Shown here in pieces: positions 15,378-23,307 of a DNA stretch of 39,094 bases (position 1 is its first letter; each line of letters begins with the position of its first letter). The notes beneath the pieces are model-generated. The model did no database searches. It was not told where the DNA came from and saw nothing but the letters and a program-made list of their open reading frames with translations. The DNA comes from Pseudomonas baetica (GTDB lineage Bacteria > Pseudomonadota > Gammaproteobacteria > Pseudomonadales > Pseudomonadaceae): positions 1 through 39,094 of the forward strand of contig NZ_JAIHLQ010000049.1 of NCBI RefSeq assembly GCF_019733355.1. The letters run 5' to 3'. Position numbers and translations under genes: made by a program.

Positions 15378-15944
15378 TCAGTTCAGGTTAGGGGCGCACA
15401 CGAGGGCAAATGAGTAGCCGAAGTCATCGTCATGAGCGGATCCTGATGTTTTTTTCGAGTTGATCTCGTTCATTACAGAAGCGATCAGGTTGTTGATGTC
15501 AGGGAAGTTGCTATGCCGGGTACCCTGCAGGCGAACGAACAGTGCCTGCCCGGCGGTTGGTGCTTCTGGGTGAAATGCTACAGGCTCGACGAAGAACGAT
15601 GGGCCTGCTACTTGTTCTTGGTACGCATACTTATGGGTTACGACCCCGTCACTACGTTCGCCTACCGTTTCGCCTTTGATGAGTTTCAGGAATACCTGGT
15701 CAAGCTCAGCAATTAAGTGCCCCAGAGTAGTCTGAGCGCTGCCATGGATCTCGATTACAACTTGCTTCAATGGGTATGCGTGATCTATCCAGCTCTGGCT
15801 TGGGCCTTGTTGCAGGTTTACGTCAATTGGTTGGATCCCTGGGTCTGAGCTATCGACTGAGGCGCCCTTGAGGAGAGCAGAATCGATATGCACTATAGGT
15901 TTGCGGGACTTAAGGCTTAGCGATTCAAAGAGTTTACGGAACAT
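15378..15944 (-). CDS. Hypothetical protein upstream of the DsbD-like gene
   Basis: Not recognised. The 188-residue product is soluble with no signal peptide (MFRKLFESLSLKSRKP). A central helix-rich part (GHLIAELDQVFLKLIKGETVG) is flanked by beta-rich stretches, with an acidic loop (SAHDDDFGY) near the end. AGGA stands 8 bases before the ATG. It lies 100 bp ahead of the DsbD-like start on the same strand, so it may be the first gene of that leftward run. Nothing links it to a family. Confidence 0.6.
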   Translation of the reverse strand: MFRKLFESLSLKSRKPIVHIDSALLKGASVDSSDPGIQPIDVNLQQGPSQSWIDHAYPLKQVVIEIHGSAQTTLGHLIAELDQVFLKLIKGETVGERSDGVVTHKYAYQEQVAGPSFFVEPVAFHPEAPTAGQALFVRLQGTRHSNFPDINNLIASVMNEINSKKTSGSAHDDDFGYSFALVCAPNLN

Positions 15945-16140
15945 GATTGCTTTCCTGGGCGGGGGAATGAAAGGCCGGCCGTTGAGTTGACCGCCGGTCG
16001 TAGTGACGAAGAGCTCCGCCCTCGGTGGTGATGGGTTGAAGGGCAGCGGTCTTTGTTCCGGGCTGTTGGCGACCTGCTATAACCATCATTTCAACAATAC
16101 CCTGCCGCCTCAACCCAAAATGACGGTACAAAATAGCGCT

Positions 16141-16157
16141 AGGGTTGACCTAACCCT
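16141..16157. promoter_or_regulatory. Dyad in the divergent region at 16.1 kb
   Basis: AGGGTT-gacct-AACCCT is a perfect 6-bp inverted repeat in the 308-bp gap between the leftward gene starting at 15944 and the rightward gene starting at 16253. It could be an operator shared by both. No clear promoter boxes were found around it. Confidence 0.35.
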
Positions 16158-16252
16158 TACCATTCCATCCATTGGGCCGTAGAGCTGGTATCGACTATTC
16201 AGTTCGCGCTGTTACCCTGCACTGAATGATCAGCCCCGCCATGGAGAGTGAG

Positions 16253-16735
16253 ATGGCCCTTCCCGATTATTCAACCGTTTCAATTTTGAGCTACAGCCCT
16301 ATCGCCGGTGTGCGGCGCGCAACTGGAGTCCCGATTAAGCTACTCAAGGATGCGGATGAGCGAAACGCTGTGTTCAGTGCAGATGCTACCCAGCTAACCT
16401 CCCTCACGAAGCAACCGGACCCCAAGCTCCGACTTGTCTTCGGGCTCTGGGCAATGGATAACGCTCCCTCGCCGGATCTGCGGGATCGAATTCCCCTTGA
16501 GGTGATGATCATTCACTACGTCCGTTCGCTGCCTACCTGGTCGATGTTGAGCAAGGCCCCTGCCCTGAATATCATCACTTTGGATTGGCCGGTTGGTGAC
16601 AGCTACGAGCTCAGAGCCTTCCTGATCGGAGGGGATGCGCCTATGCCACCTGAGCAGCTCCGGTATTTCTACGAACAACAGAAAGGACTTTACCGCCCCG
16701 AGGTGGCCGATCTAATGCCCGAGGTGAAGAAGTAA
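16253..16735 (+). CDS. Hypothetical soluble protein
   Basis: Not recognised. The 160-residue product is soluble and globular, with alternating strands and helices. It has a well-conserved-looking core, LRLVFGLWAMDNAPSPDLRDRIPLEV in outline, and a Pro- and Glu-containing C-terminus ending in KK. The start is set at the ATG at 16253, where GGAG stands 6 bases ahead; an ATG at 16226 is in frame but lacks a ribosome site. It converges with the membrane protease gene 30 bp downstream. Function unknown. Confidence 0.6.
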   Translation: MALPDYSTVSILSYSPIAGVRRATGVPIKLLKDADERNAVFSADATQLTSLTKQPDPKLRLVFGLWAMDNAPSPDLRDRIPLEVMIIHYVRSLPTWSMLSKAPALNIITLDWPVGDSYELRAFLIGGDAPMPPEQLRYFYEQQKGLYRPEVADLMPEVKK

Positions 16736-16765
16736 GAAGGCGCGGGCGTCGGTTCAGCGCTGCGA

Positions 16766-17581
16766 TTATTCATCAATGCTCGCGATGTGTCGGCGTTTGA
16801 GCGAGTTAAATACTCCAGCTCCGCCCTCAAAGAGAATCCCCGGCACTACTACAAGTCCCAGGCCCCCAATCATGGCAAGCGTGACAAGCCTGACGGCTCC
16901 GGTCAGCCCCATCTCAAGTGTGACCCTAATCCAGTACGTTATGAGCAGCCCTAATGATTGGAAGCTGCTCCCGAAGCTCACATATGAGGCCGCTATCTCA
17001 CTAGCCGCGCCGGCGAATATTGCAGTAACTCCCAGCATCAGCGAACCCTTCAGCCCAACTCGTACATCTGCCCAGCTTGGAATGGAGTGCATGGCGATCA
17101 CCAGTATTCCCAGCAGTACAGTGAAACCCACGCCGCCAGACGCAGCCATCACGACAGTGGCATTCAACGTCCTAACTGCCTCATCAACGATCCAGCCTGG
17201 ATCGCCAGATATCTCAGACGGCACGCTCACAAGACCTTGGCCCTTCAGGACGTAGTGCACGATCGTCGCACCTCCGATCAAGGGTGCAACACCCTGTACT
17301 GCCATTCCCGCGTTATTGAAAATAGATCTGGGGTTGGCTGTGAATACTACGTATCCAAGGCACCCATCTGTTCTGCCAGGCGTGTAAAGCGCTACCCGTT
17401 GGACCTGCAGGCGGAACGCGATACAGGCCAACAAATGAGATAGCTCATGGACAGGGGCCCCGATCGCACCAGTTATCTGGTACGCGCGCCATGTGAAACG
17501 GCTTATGCGGCTCAGGGCGAGGTGCCATACGGTGATTGCTGCCGTGGGTATAAGGAGCAGGGATAAGAACATCTGGAGCAT
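16766..17581 (-). CDS. Membrane-embedded HExxH metalloprotease-like protein (M50-like)
   Basis: The 271-residue product is mostly hydrophobic, with six or more membrane segments. The second carries GAPVHELSHLLAC (H45, E46, H49), the zinc-binding and catalytic motif placed as in site-2/M50 intramembrane proteases. A conserved-looking IPSWADVRVGLKG (D172) between later segments could supply the third zinc ligand, in place of the usual LDG. A NNAG-M-AVQGVAPLIGG stretch resembles the family's central glycine-rich part. M50 proteases cut membrane-bound regulators or pilin-like peptides. No substrate is apparent; the M48 protease gene diverges 170 bp away. The start ATG has a weak ribosome site. 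Confidence 0.7.
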   Translation of the reverse strand: MLQMFLSLLLIPTAAITVWHLALSRISRFTWRAYQITGAIGAPVHELSHLLACIAFRLQVQRVALYTPGRTDGCLGYVVFTANPRSIFNNAGMAVQGVAPLIGGATIVHYVLKGQGLVSVPSEISGDPGWIVDEAVRTLNATVVMAASGGVGFTVLLGILVIAMHSIPSWADVRVGLKGSLMLGVTAIFAGAASEIAASYVSFGSSFQSLGLLITYWIRVTLEMGLTGAVRLVTLAMIGGLGLVVVPGILFEGGAGVFNSLKRRHIASIDE

Positions 17582-17754
17582 CAGCTATACCGCTGGATTA
17601 AGTTGGGCGTCGATCAAGTATGAGGCCATTTCGGCTCGCATCATCCCCAAAAAAGGGGTATCAAGTGCCCCAAAATGTAGCCATTCAGGTTGCGGCCGTT
17701 ATTCTTGTCCTCATGGCCAAGCCCCTTTTATCTGCACGGCCCGGGAGGTAAGTG

Positions 17755-17991
17755 ATGTTCAGCCCTATTTTTCGAGGTTTCGTCCTCAGCCAATCCCAAC
17801 TTGATGCTTTGGTACCTTTGCTGAACGAAGAGATGAGCAGAGCCAGACCCCGAAGTCGGAAGGCACTCGAGGAAGCAGCTGATGCTTTGTTCCGGGCTGC
17901 TGGTTGCGAAGTGAATGAAGTCAACAACGAGCGTGCCACCCCAGAAATGATTGCCAAGGCCGATAAGCGTGACCGCGGGAGTGTGAAGTGA
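17755..17991 (+). CDS. Small hypothetical protein coupled to the M48 protease gene
   Basis: Not recognised. The 78-residue product is soluble and rich in Ala, Glu and Arg (LNEEMSRARPRSRKALEEAADALFRAAG), mainly helical. The start is the ATG at 17755, with GGGAGG 6 bases ahead; a GTG directly before it is in frame. Its TGA overlaps the GTG of the next gene by 4 bases (GTGA at 17988), so the two are translationally coupled. It may act with the protease or simply ensure its translation. Confidence 0.65.
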   Translation: MFSPIFRGFVLSQSQLDALVPLLNEEMSRARPRSRKALEEAADALFRAAGCEVNEVNNERATPEMIAKADKRDRGSVK

Positions 17992-18806
17992 AAAGGATAT
18001 TGATGCTCGGCCTAGCTGGCTCGCTTGCCCTTCTGGCGGGTTGCAGCGGCATTCAGACAACCAATCCAGGCGTAGTAGGCGTGGATCGAACTCAATACAT
18101 GTTTGCCGGCCTTTCTCAGAATGATGTCGACACGTCATATGCCCTGTCTTACCGGGCCGGGGTGAAAAAGGCCGAGGCGTCGGGAGTCCTGATCACGAAC
18201 TCTCCACTTGGCAAACATGTCCAGCAGATTGCTGTACGGCTGGTTATGCAAACACACGTCTTCCGCCCGGATGCTGAAAAGTGGGGATGGTTCGTTAACG
18301 TCATCGATGCCGACGTTGTGAACGCGAACTGCGGGCCAGGCGGAAAGATCATTGTCTATAGCGGCCTGATCAAAAGGCTCAATCTCACTGATGACGAGCT
18401 TTCGATTGCCCTAGCGCATGAAATTGGGCATGCAATACGTGAGCATGGACGGGAGCAGGCATCGCAGAATGCTGTCTTTGAACTTGCAGGAGGAGTTGGA
18501 GCGAATGTCCTGGGTGCTGGTTCGTTAGGTAAGAGCGCTATCACTAAGGCGCTGAGCACCGGGGTAGGTTTGCCATTTAGTCGACGCGACGAGGAAGAAG
18601 CCGACTTAATCGGTTTGGAGTTGGCAGCTCGTGCTGGTTTTGACCCTCGCGCAGCAATCACCCTTTGGAAGAAGATGGCAGCCGTTAGCAAGGGTTCGTC
18701 CACCCCGAATTTCCTGAGCACTCACCCGAGCGATGGCGATCGGATGAAGCTGCTCGAAGCTGCAATTCCTAAAGTGATGCCTCTCTACCAAGCTAGCCTG
18801 AAATAG
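17988..18806 (+). CDS. M48-family metalloprotease lipoprotein
   Basis: A 272-residue zinc protease anchored as a lipoprotein. Residues 1-18 are a signal peptide with lipobox LLAGC (lipidated C19). The catalytic motif is ALAHEIGHAIREH (H144, E145, H148), and the third ligand is in the ExxAD motif, DEEEADLIGLELAARAGFDP (E202). The C-terminal THPSDGDRM block is typical of the family. Relatives such as LoiP and YcaL sit in the outer membrane and degrade misfolded envelope proteins. A Ser after the lipidated Cys favours the outer membrane. The start is a GTG overlapping the upstream small gene. Together with the M50-like gene it gives this region two envelope proteases. Confidence 0.9.
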   Translation: MKRILMLGLAGSLALLAGCSGIQTTNPGVVGVDRTQYMFAGLSQNDVDTSYALSYRAGVKKAEASGVLITNSPLGKHVQQIAVRLVMQTHVFRPDAEKWGWFVNVIDADVVNANCGPGGKIIVYSGLIKRLNLTDDELSIALAHEIGHAIREHGREQASQNAVFELAGGVGANVLGAGSLGKSAITKALSTGVGLPFSRRDEEEADLIGLELAARAGFDPRAAITLWKKMAAVSKGSSTPNFLSTHPSDGDRMKLLEAAIPKVMPLYQASLK

Positions 18807-18828
18807 CCTTGCCACATTTGCGGCCGGT

Positions 18829-18863
18829 CAGGCTTCATCGAGTTCATGCAATTCCGAAGCCTG
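18829..18863 (+). terminator. Stem-loop after the protease gene
   Basis: CAGGCTTC and GAAGCCTG form a perfect 8-bp stem around a 19-base loop, starting 22 bases after the stop at 18806. No T run follows, so it may be a weak terminator or an RNA-stabilising hairpin. The rest of the 219-bp gap to 19026 shows nothing else. Confidence 0.35.
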
Positions 18864-19025
18864 GGTTTGAGTAGTCATTTCATCACCGTTCGTTAAGCTA
18901 TTCATCCATACCAACTCATTCAGTTGCTGAAAGCAGCCAGGCTGCCAGCGAATTCGCGATCGTCAAATCCGCACTACAAGCTCGCCTACTCTTAGCCCCA
19001 CCCATTCCTATTAAGGTTCCTTCGA

Positions 19026-19211
19026 ATGAAAGCCCATGTCCGCAAACAGAATTCCTTCGCGAGGGTAGCCATAGCTGCGACTTACGGAATTCTGGCTGCC
19101 CTATGCGCTCTGGCATCAGATGCCTCAATCCCTACTACGATAGGGGTTGCTATGGGTATCAGCGCTGGAGTTTGGATAAAAGCACCACGGCTGTTCAAGT
19201 TATCCCGCTGA
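19026..19211 (+). CDS. Small hypothetical membrane protein
   Basis: Not recognised. The 61-residue product begins with a basic segment (MKAHVRKQNSF), then two hydrophobic stretches (about residues 13-31 and 36-52), and ends KAPRLFKLSR. This is a typical two-segment small membrane protein with both ends cytoplasmic by the positive-inside rule. AAGG lies 10 bases before the ATG, which is loose. It lies 150 bp before the first TolA-like gene. Confidence 0.45.
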   Translation: MKAHVRKQNSFARVAIAATYGILAALCALASDASIPTTIGVAMGISAGVWIKAPRLFKLSR

Positions 19212-19365
19212 CCTCCCTCTCCGCTTATACATCCCCACGACCCGAGACGTGAATTTGGTGACCCCCTTTTGAATGGAGTCATCACTGGATCACGGGGAGA
19301 ATATCCAGCGCTAGGCAGCCCGCCTAGCCGCCTGAAGGCGTGAATCCCTGAAGTGATGGAGCGCT

Positions 19366-20106
19366 ATGCGAGCCCTAATTAAAAATCTTAGCCAGGTTGA
19401 GGGCGACGCCTCAACCGTTAACGTTAAGCGGACGACACTCGTCGCCGGCGCACTTATCACCATCGTCGTTCTGATGGTCCTGGTAGTCATCGCGTTCTAT
19501 GCTTCCTTCAAGGCTATGAGTGCTGCGAATGCGGTGGATGATGCCTGGCAAAGTCAACGTGAGCGGATCCTCAACATCGAGGCTAAGTCAGTGCAGGCCA
19601 GCAGTGACGCGGCCGAGGTTAAGATCAGCCAAGCAGCCATCCAGCAAAAACAGCTTGCCTCCGAAAAGAGCATTGCCAGCCTGCAGCAGTCGATCGAACA
19701 GTCACAGTCCTACCGCACAGCAAAAGCCGCGCTCGATGCTGAGCAAGAGGCCGCTGTGGCCAAAATTGAGGCTGCGAAGGCTGACGCTCAGAAGCAGGTA
19801 GAAGAAGCAGAGAAGAAGGGCGTTGAGAATTTCGACAAGATGCTTGTCGCTCGCCTTCAGAGTCGATGGATGCGTCCTGAGTCAGCCACTTCTCCCGTGT
19901 CAGTAGAGGTTCTAGTCCAATTCGCTCCAGACGGCACCATTACCAACGCACTGGTGCCGACTTCCAGCGGTTCGAAGGACGTGGACGACTCAGTGATAAA
20001 GGCTGCTGCTGATTTGGCCAAAATTCCTGAAATGGCCACGGTGAATCGTGCGATATACGTGAAATATCTTCGCCAGCGCACAGTGAAGTTCGAAGCCGGC
20101 GCGTAA
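19366..20106 (+). CDS. TolA/TonB C-terminal-type envelope-spanning protein (first copy)
   Basis: The 246-residue product has a single membrane segment (about residues 24-48), a long Ala-, Glu- and Lys-rich coiled coil (about 60-155), and a C-terminal domain of about 85 residues. That domain follows the TolA/TonB pattern: LQSRWMRPESA, then VSVEVLVQFAPDGTITNALV, SSGSKDVDDSVIKAA, and a final strand. TolA and TonB proteins are anchored in the inner membrane and span the periplasm to contact outer-membrane partners. There is no ExbBD or TolQR gene nearby, so it may use the chromosomal motor or act as a static tether. GGAG precedes the ATG and a terminator follows. A relative lies at 21.5 kb. Confidence 0.8.
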   Translation: MRALIKNLSQVEGDASTVNVKRTTLVAGALITIVVLMVLVVIAFYASFKAMSAANAVDDAWQSQRERILNIEAKSVQASSDAAEVKISQAAIQQKQLASEKSIASLQQSIEQSQSYRTAKAALDAEQEAAVAKIEAAKADAQKQVEEAEKKGVENFDKMLVARLQSRWMRPESATSPVSVEVLVQFAPDGTITNALVPTSSGSKDVDDSVIKAAADLAKIPEMATVNRAIYVKYLRQRTVKFEAGA

Positions 20107-20129
20107 GCAATTGAGGTAGGGAAAGACAA

Positions 20130-20155
20130 GAAGGCCCCTAAATTAGCGGGCCTTC
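20130..20155. terminator. Terminator between convergent genes
   Basis: GAAGGCCC / GGGCCTTC is a perfect 8-bp stem with a 10-base loop, placed between the stop of the TolA-like gene (20106) and that of the leftward gene (20157). It probably serves both. Confidence 0.7.
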
Positions 20156-20156
20156 C

Positions 20157-20624
20157 TTATGCAGCTGTGGGAACGAAGTTCGCGGGTATCTCGTATGCTC
20201 GTATTCCAACAGAAGTACAGTCTTCAGACTCACTACACTCATCCTCAAGCGCTGAGTCATCAAAGCCCGAGACAGCCTCAATTTTCACTTGATAAGGTTT
20301 ATGGTCTGGGCCTAGCTCAACAAATACCTCTGCATCAGCGCTATATCCCGTCAGCGCCTCGATAACTGCACTTGTCAGATCGTATTCTTCTTTCGAATCC
20401 CGGAGAAACCATTCTGGGTCATCAAGCGAGCTCGCACATTTCCCGTGCTGTATCTCAAAAGCGCGAATGAGCACTGAGATCCCGGCTTTTGAACTGGCAT
20501 CCGCGACCAGTCTGATGCTTTCGATCGATACACAGTACGGCTCACCGTCCTCTCCAAGGGTCACAAAAATGCAGCTATCTGCATCAAACTTGCGAAGGGT
20601 CTTAACCAAGTTTGAAATTTTCAT
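20157..20624 (-). CDS. Hypothetical protein made of two copies of one domain
   Basis: Not recognised as a family. The 155-residue product is a tandem duplication. The first copy (about residues 4-57) and second (about 87-150) share L...L..(F/Y).AD..(I/V)FV.LG.D..PY.V.IE.V, and each ends with I.A(F/Y)EI. Both copies look like a small alpha-beta unit with an N-terminal helix and a strand-turn-strand. The protein is acidic and soluble. Its ATG lies 4 bases after the stop of the ERCC4 nuclease gene, so the two are one operon and the products may act together, for instance as nuclease and modulator. That pairing is inferred only from position. Confidence 0.7.
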   Translation of the reverse strand: MKISNLVKTLRKFDADSCIFVTLGEDGEPYCVSIESIRLVADASSKAGISVLIRAFEIQHGKCASSLDDPEWFLRDSKEEYDLTSAVIEALTGYSADAEVFVELGPDHKPYQVKIEAVSGFDDSALEDECSESEDCTSVGIRAYEIPANFVPTAA

Positions 20625-20628
20625 ATGA

Positions 20629-21330
20629 TTAAACCAGTGACTTAGGTGCAGGCTGGTCAGCCAGCAGGGTTGGCTGATCGTCAGCAGACACCCCTTCGGG
20701 CAGTTCGTAGTGAATCCCTTCGAAAATTGCTTGAGCCTTTTTTGGCCCTATACCTTTTACCGCGCACAGCTCATCTATCGAGGCGTTGTTGACCCTGAAA
20801 ACAGAGCGGAAATGATTGAGCAGTTTTCGGGCGGCTACAGGACCACAACCGCACTTCCCCTCTAGATCGAATAGTGCCTGGCCAATACCCGCCGGTACTT
20901 TCCCTTTGCGCATGGGAGGTTCATACCCCAGCCCTGTCTGGGCGTGTTTCGCCATTCTATAAATTATCCCCGCAGCCCGCTTCGGGCTTTTGTACCAGAT
21001 GACAGTTTGACCCAAAACCACTGCAAGGTAGCTCAACGCACCATCTAGTGCGTCAGGGTGGATCTGCGATCTGACGGCAAAAATGTCGCCTTCTATCAAC
21101 CAAATGACTTTCTTGAAGTTCAGCCCCATCTTGTTGGCCTGGTTGATAAACCGGCTATCTATGATGCTGGCGCAGAAATCCGCAGCCGTCTTGCGCTCGA
21201 CCACTAGGTTCGCTTCCAAAACGTAATCGCCAGTTTCGAGATTCCCGGTTGCGATTTCAGCACCCAGCTCACGAAGGGCTTCGGGGATGCGCGATGGAAT
21301 TTCCCGGGAGTCGACAAATATCTTGACCAT
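20629..21330 (-). CDS. ERCC4-domain (XPF/Mus81-type) nuclease with C-terminal helix-hairpin-helix
   Basis: The 233-residue protein opens with IFVDSRE (D7), then GDY (34-36), then VERKTAADF (E45, R46, K47, D51). This is the ERKxxxD-type catalytic signature of the ERCC4 nucleases that cut branched DNA (XPF, Mus81, archaeal Hef). Residues 157-206 form a tandem helix-hairpin-helix: GCGPVAARKLLNHF and AVKGIGPKKAQAIFEGI, the usual DNA-binding module of the family. Eukaryotic and archaeal relatives work as dimers on flaps and forks; this short form resembles the nuclease-(HhH)2 core without a helicase. AGGA lies 7 bases before the ATG. The two-domain-copy gene follows 4 bp after the stop. A repair or replication-fork task for the mobile element is inferred. 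Confidence 0.88.
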   Translation of the reverse strand: MVKIFVDSREIPSRIPEALRELGAEIATGNLETGDYVLEANLVVERKTAADFCASIIDSRFINQANKMGLNFKKVIWLIEGDIFAVRSQIHPDALDGALSYLAVVLGQTVIWYKSPKRAAGIIYRMAKHAQTGLGYEPPMRKGKVPAGIGQALFDLEGKCGCGPVAARKLLNHFRSVFRVNNASIDELCAVKGIGPKKAQAIFEGIHYELPEGVSADDQPTLLADQPAPKSLV

Positions 21331-21500
21331 TTCGGTTCCTGGTCCGGTTTAGGAGTGTCTTCAATATAACGACTGTGCCCGTTTCTGCCACTTCGAACTG
21401 CATACTGAAAAACCATCATCCCTACTGGATTCGGGCACCCTGTTTTGGCTTTGAATTCCCTTATAAGCCGTTACCCTATCCGCACCAACAAGAGGGATGA

Positions 21501-22421
21501 GTGGTGACTGAAAAGCATCTGGCGCTCCTAGCGTCGACAATTTCATTGGTCCTAGCAACCATGTCTGCCACAGCGCTGATCATGGTCAACTCTGCACGCA
21601 CCGAGATGAAGACCCAGCATGAAGAGAGCCAGCGGGAGATCGGGAAATTGAACTCGCTTGTTTCGCAACTAAAAGATAACCAGATTGCCATGCTGCCGCT
21701 CCTGGGGCGCCCAAGTGAGATTTCCACGCCACAAGAGCAGGCACCCCAAGATGAGGTCCAGTCTGTTGCATCAAGTCAAGCCGATACGAGCATTGACCAG
21801 CCAGATGCGGCAAAAGCCGTAACCGAACTCCACCCGACTCCTAAGGTTGCTGTACGGGAATCGCTGCACGATATCCCGGTGGGTATCGCAAAGCCCGAAA
21901 TCCCTCTAGGGCCGGCTGCCCCGACTCCTGCCGGCGTAAAAGTCTTCAAAGCTACAGACTCTCGGATCGAAGAGCCCCCGGTGCGTGAAAGTGGAGCTCC
22001 TCAGGCGAGTATCGGAAATGCTGGGGACACAATCCTTGCGGCTTTCCAAACCCCAACAATGGGTTTAAAACCCCACCCTGTCCTTGATCAGATCAAAGCC
22101 CCCGTTGTAGTCGAAGAGCCCAAGGTGCTGGAGAGTGTGGACGGGATTCTCGTATCGAAGATCATCTCAAACTGGAAGCGGCCTGAAAGCGCCCGGAACG
22201 GTATGGCCGTCGAGATCGTGATCAAGATGGGGCGTAAGGGTCATATTGAGTCGGCAAAGGTGGTCAAATCGAGTGGTGACAAGGCATTCGACTCCTCTGC
22301 CACTTCTGCCATCCTGGCTGTCAAGCAACTGCCTGAAATGACCCAGGTCACCGACGGTACGTACAAGCGCCTCTACCAAGAACGCAGAGTTCGCTTCAGC
22401 CCTGAAGACCTCTCAGGCTAA
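21501..22421 (+). CDS. TolA/TonB C-terminal-type envelope-spanning protein (second copy)
   Basis: The 306-residue product has an N-terminal membrane segment (about residues 7-29), a short coiled coil (33-60), and a long Pro-, Glu- and Ala-rich linker to about residue 215. The C-terminal domain is of the same type as the gene at 19.4 kb: IISNWKRPESA, VEIVIKMGRKGHIESAKVV, KSSGDKAFDSSATSAI, LPEMTQV and a closing strand with RRVRF. The linker type is closer to TonB (Pro-rich), that of the first copy closer to TolA (coiled coil). The start is GTG at 21501 or the adjacent GTG at 21504, which is 7 bases after AGAGGG and fits better. A strong terminator follows. Confidence 0.8.
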   Translation: MVTEKHLALLASTISLVLATMSATALIMVNSARTEMKTQHEESQREIGKLNSLVSQLKDNQIAMLPLLGRPSEISTPQEQAPQDEVQSVASSQADTSIDQPDAAKAVTELHPTPKVAVRESLHDIPVGIAKPEIPLGPAAPTPAGVKVFKATDSRIEEPPVRESGAPQASIGNAGDTILAAFQTPTMGLKPHPVLDQIKAPVVVEEPKVLESVDGILVSKIISNWKRPESARNGMAVEIVIKMGRKGHIESAKVVKSSGDKAFDSSATSAILAVKQLPEMTQVTDGTYKRLYQERRVRFSPEDLSG

Positions 22422-22436
22422 ACCAGCCACTTCAAA

Positions 22437-22459
22437 AAAGCCGACTAGATGTCGGCTTT
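22437..22459 (+). terminator. Intrinsic terminator of the second TolA-like gene
   Basis: AAAGCCGAC-tagat-GTCGGCTTT is a perfect 9-bp stem with a 5-base loop followed by CTTT, 15 bases after the stop. It may also serve the leftward gene ending at 22501. Confidence 0.88.
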
Positions 22460-22500
22460 CTTTGCATATGTACATCAGGCTACTTTCGACTGCTTGGCAG

Positions 22501-22983
22501 CTATGCCTGCACCGCCGTTGCATAAGCATGTTGAGCATCAGCGTCCTTAACAATTTCGACTTCAAACTCAACGAACTCTTCAGCTAAGGCCTTGTTGATA
22601 GCCTCAACCTCCAGATCCGTAATCCCGGTAACCCCTGGCCAGATTCGGACGTAAGCAGCTTCGCGCGGAAACATAAAACGGCCTCGGGTGTACGACTCGC
22701 GCAGGACAACATCCACGAGCGTTTTCTGAAAAGCATCGGAACTGATGATAAATCGTAAGTCTGACGAGAATTTGCCACTGAAGTGCTCGGCACCTTCGAT
22801 TTCGATCACGTTAGGTTTTACGTTCAGATACACCCGATTTCGTACAGCTTTCCGAGTGAACAAAATCAGCCAAGTGCAAATAGCCATGCAACTAGCTGTA
22901 CAAACGGTTACTGGCCAGAAAATTTCTTTAGGTACATAGCCGCGCCACAGGAATGAAAGGCAGCACCAACCAATAAAAATCAA
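22501..22983 (-). CDS. Hypothetical membrane protein, C-terminal part (frame-disrupted gene)
   Basis: Not recognised. This 160-codon frame has only a TTG start at 22983 with no ribosome site. It begins in the middle of a hydrophobic stretch, has a second membrane segment (FWPVTVCTASCMAICTWLILF), then a cytoplasmic domain of about 110 residues (VYLNVKPNVIEIEG...FRPREA-like strands and an acidic helix). The missing N-terminus is found in the overlapping frame 22928-23071. Removing one T from the run of five at 22975-22979 fuses them into one protein of about 190 residues. I treat this as the distal part of a broken gene. Confidence 0.55.
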   Translation of the reverse strand: MIFIGWCCLSFLWRGYVPKEIFWPVTVCTASCMAICTWLILFTRKAVRNRVYLNVKPNVIEIEGAEHFSGKFSSDLRFIISSDAFQKTLVDVVLRESYTRGRFMFPREAAYVRIWPGVTGITDLEVEAINKALAEEFVEFEVEIVKDADAQHAYATAVQA

Positions 22984-23071
22984 CGGTGGTGAAATGAGCT
23001 ACCCAATTTGCTTGCCCTGTATTTCCTTCAAAGTGATTCCTCTTTAAGTCGTCAGTTCCAAAGCCGCCCAT
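22928..23071 (-). CDS. Hypothetical membrane protein, N-terminal part (frame-disrupted gene)
   Basis: This 47-codon frame begins with an ATG that overlaps the stop of the leftward gene at 23071-23268 (TAATG), a classic coupled start with AAAGG 4 bases ahead. Its product starts MGGFGTDDLKRNHFEGNTG, reads into a hydrophobic segment and then stops at TAA (22928). The downstream frame picks up the membrane segment and continues for 160 residues. The well-formed start argues that this is the real N-terminus of the gene and that the reading frame was later lost, or was misread in sequencing. Confidence 0.55.
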   Translation of the reverse strand: MGGFGTDDLKRNHFEGNTGQANWVAHFTTVDFYWLVLPFIPVARLCT

Positions 23072-23268
23072 TAGCCTTTTAAAACAGGTTTTCTCGATCT
23101 CAAGCGGTATTTTCTGTACAGATGAATAAGGACAGCTTCAACAGTGCTCACCACAACAATGGCTATCAAGAAATTGGTCAGCGTAGCGCTGAAATAAATG
23201 AGACAAGCCATCATGGCCAGATGTCCCAGGCCACTGATGATCATGTTCATCCTTGCGATGCGTGTCAT
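23071..23268 (-). CDS. Small hypothetical membrane protein
   Basis: Not recognised. The 65-residue product has two hydrophobic segments (about residues 7-27 and 31-49) and a very basic C-terminus (YRKYRLRSRKPVLKG), which should be cytoplasmic. GGGAG lies 6 bases before the ATG, a good site. It starts 40 bp after the thioredoxin-like gene stop and its own stop overlaps the start of the next leftward gene (TAATG), so four leftward genes from 24251 to 22501 probably form one operon. Confidence 0.65.
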   Translation of the reverse strand: MTRIARMNMIISGLGHLAMMACLIYFSATLTNFLIAIVVVSTVEAVLIHLYRKYRLRSRKPVLKG

Positions 23269-23307
23269 TGCAAACTCCCATACTGGACACTTTATACGGC
23301 CTAATTC

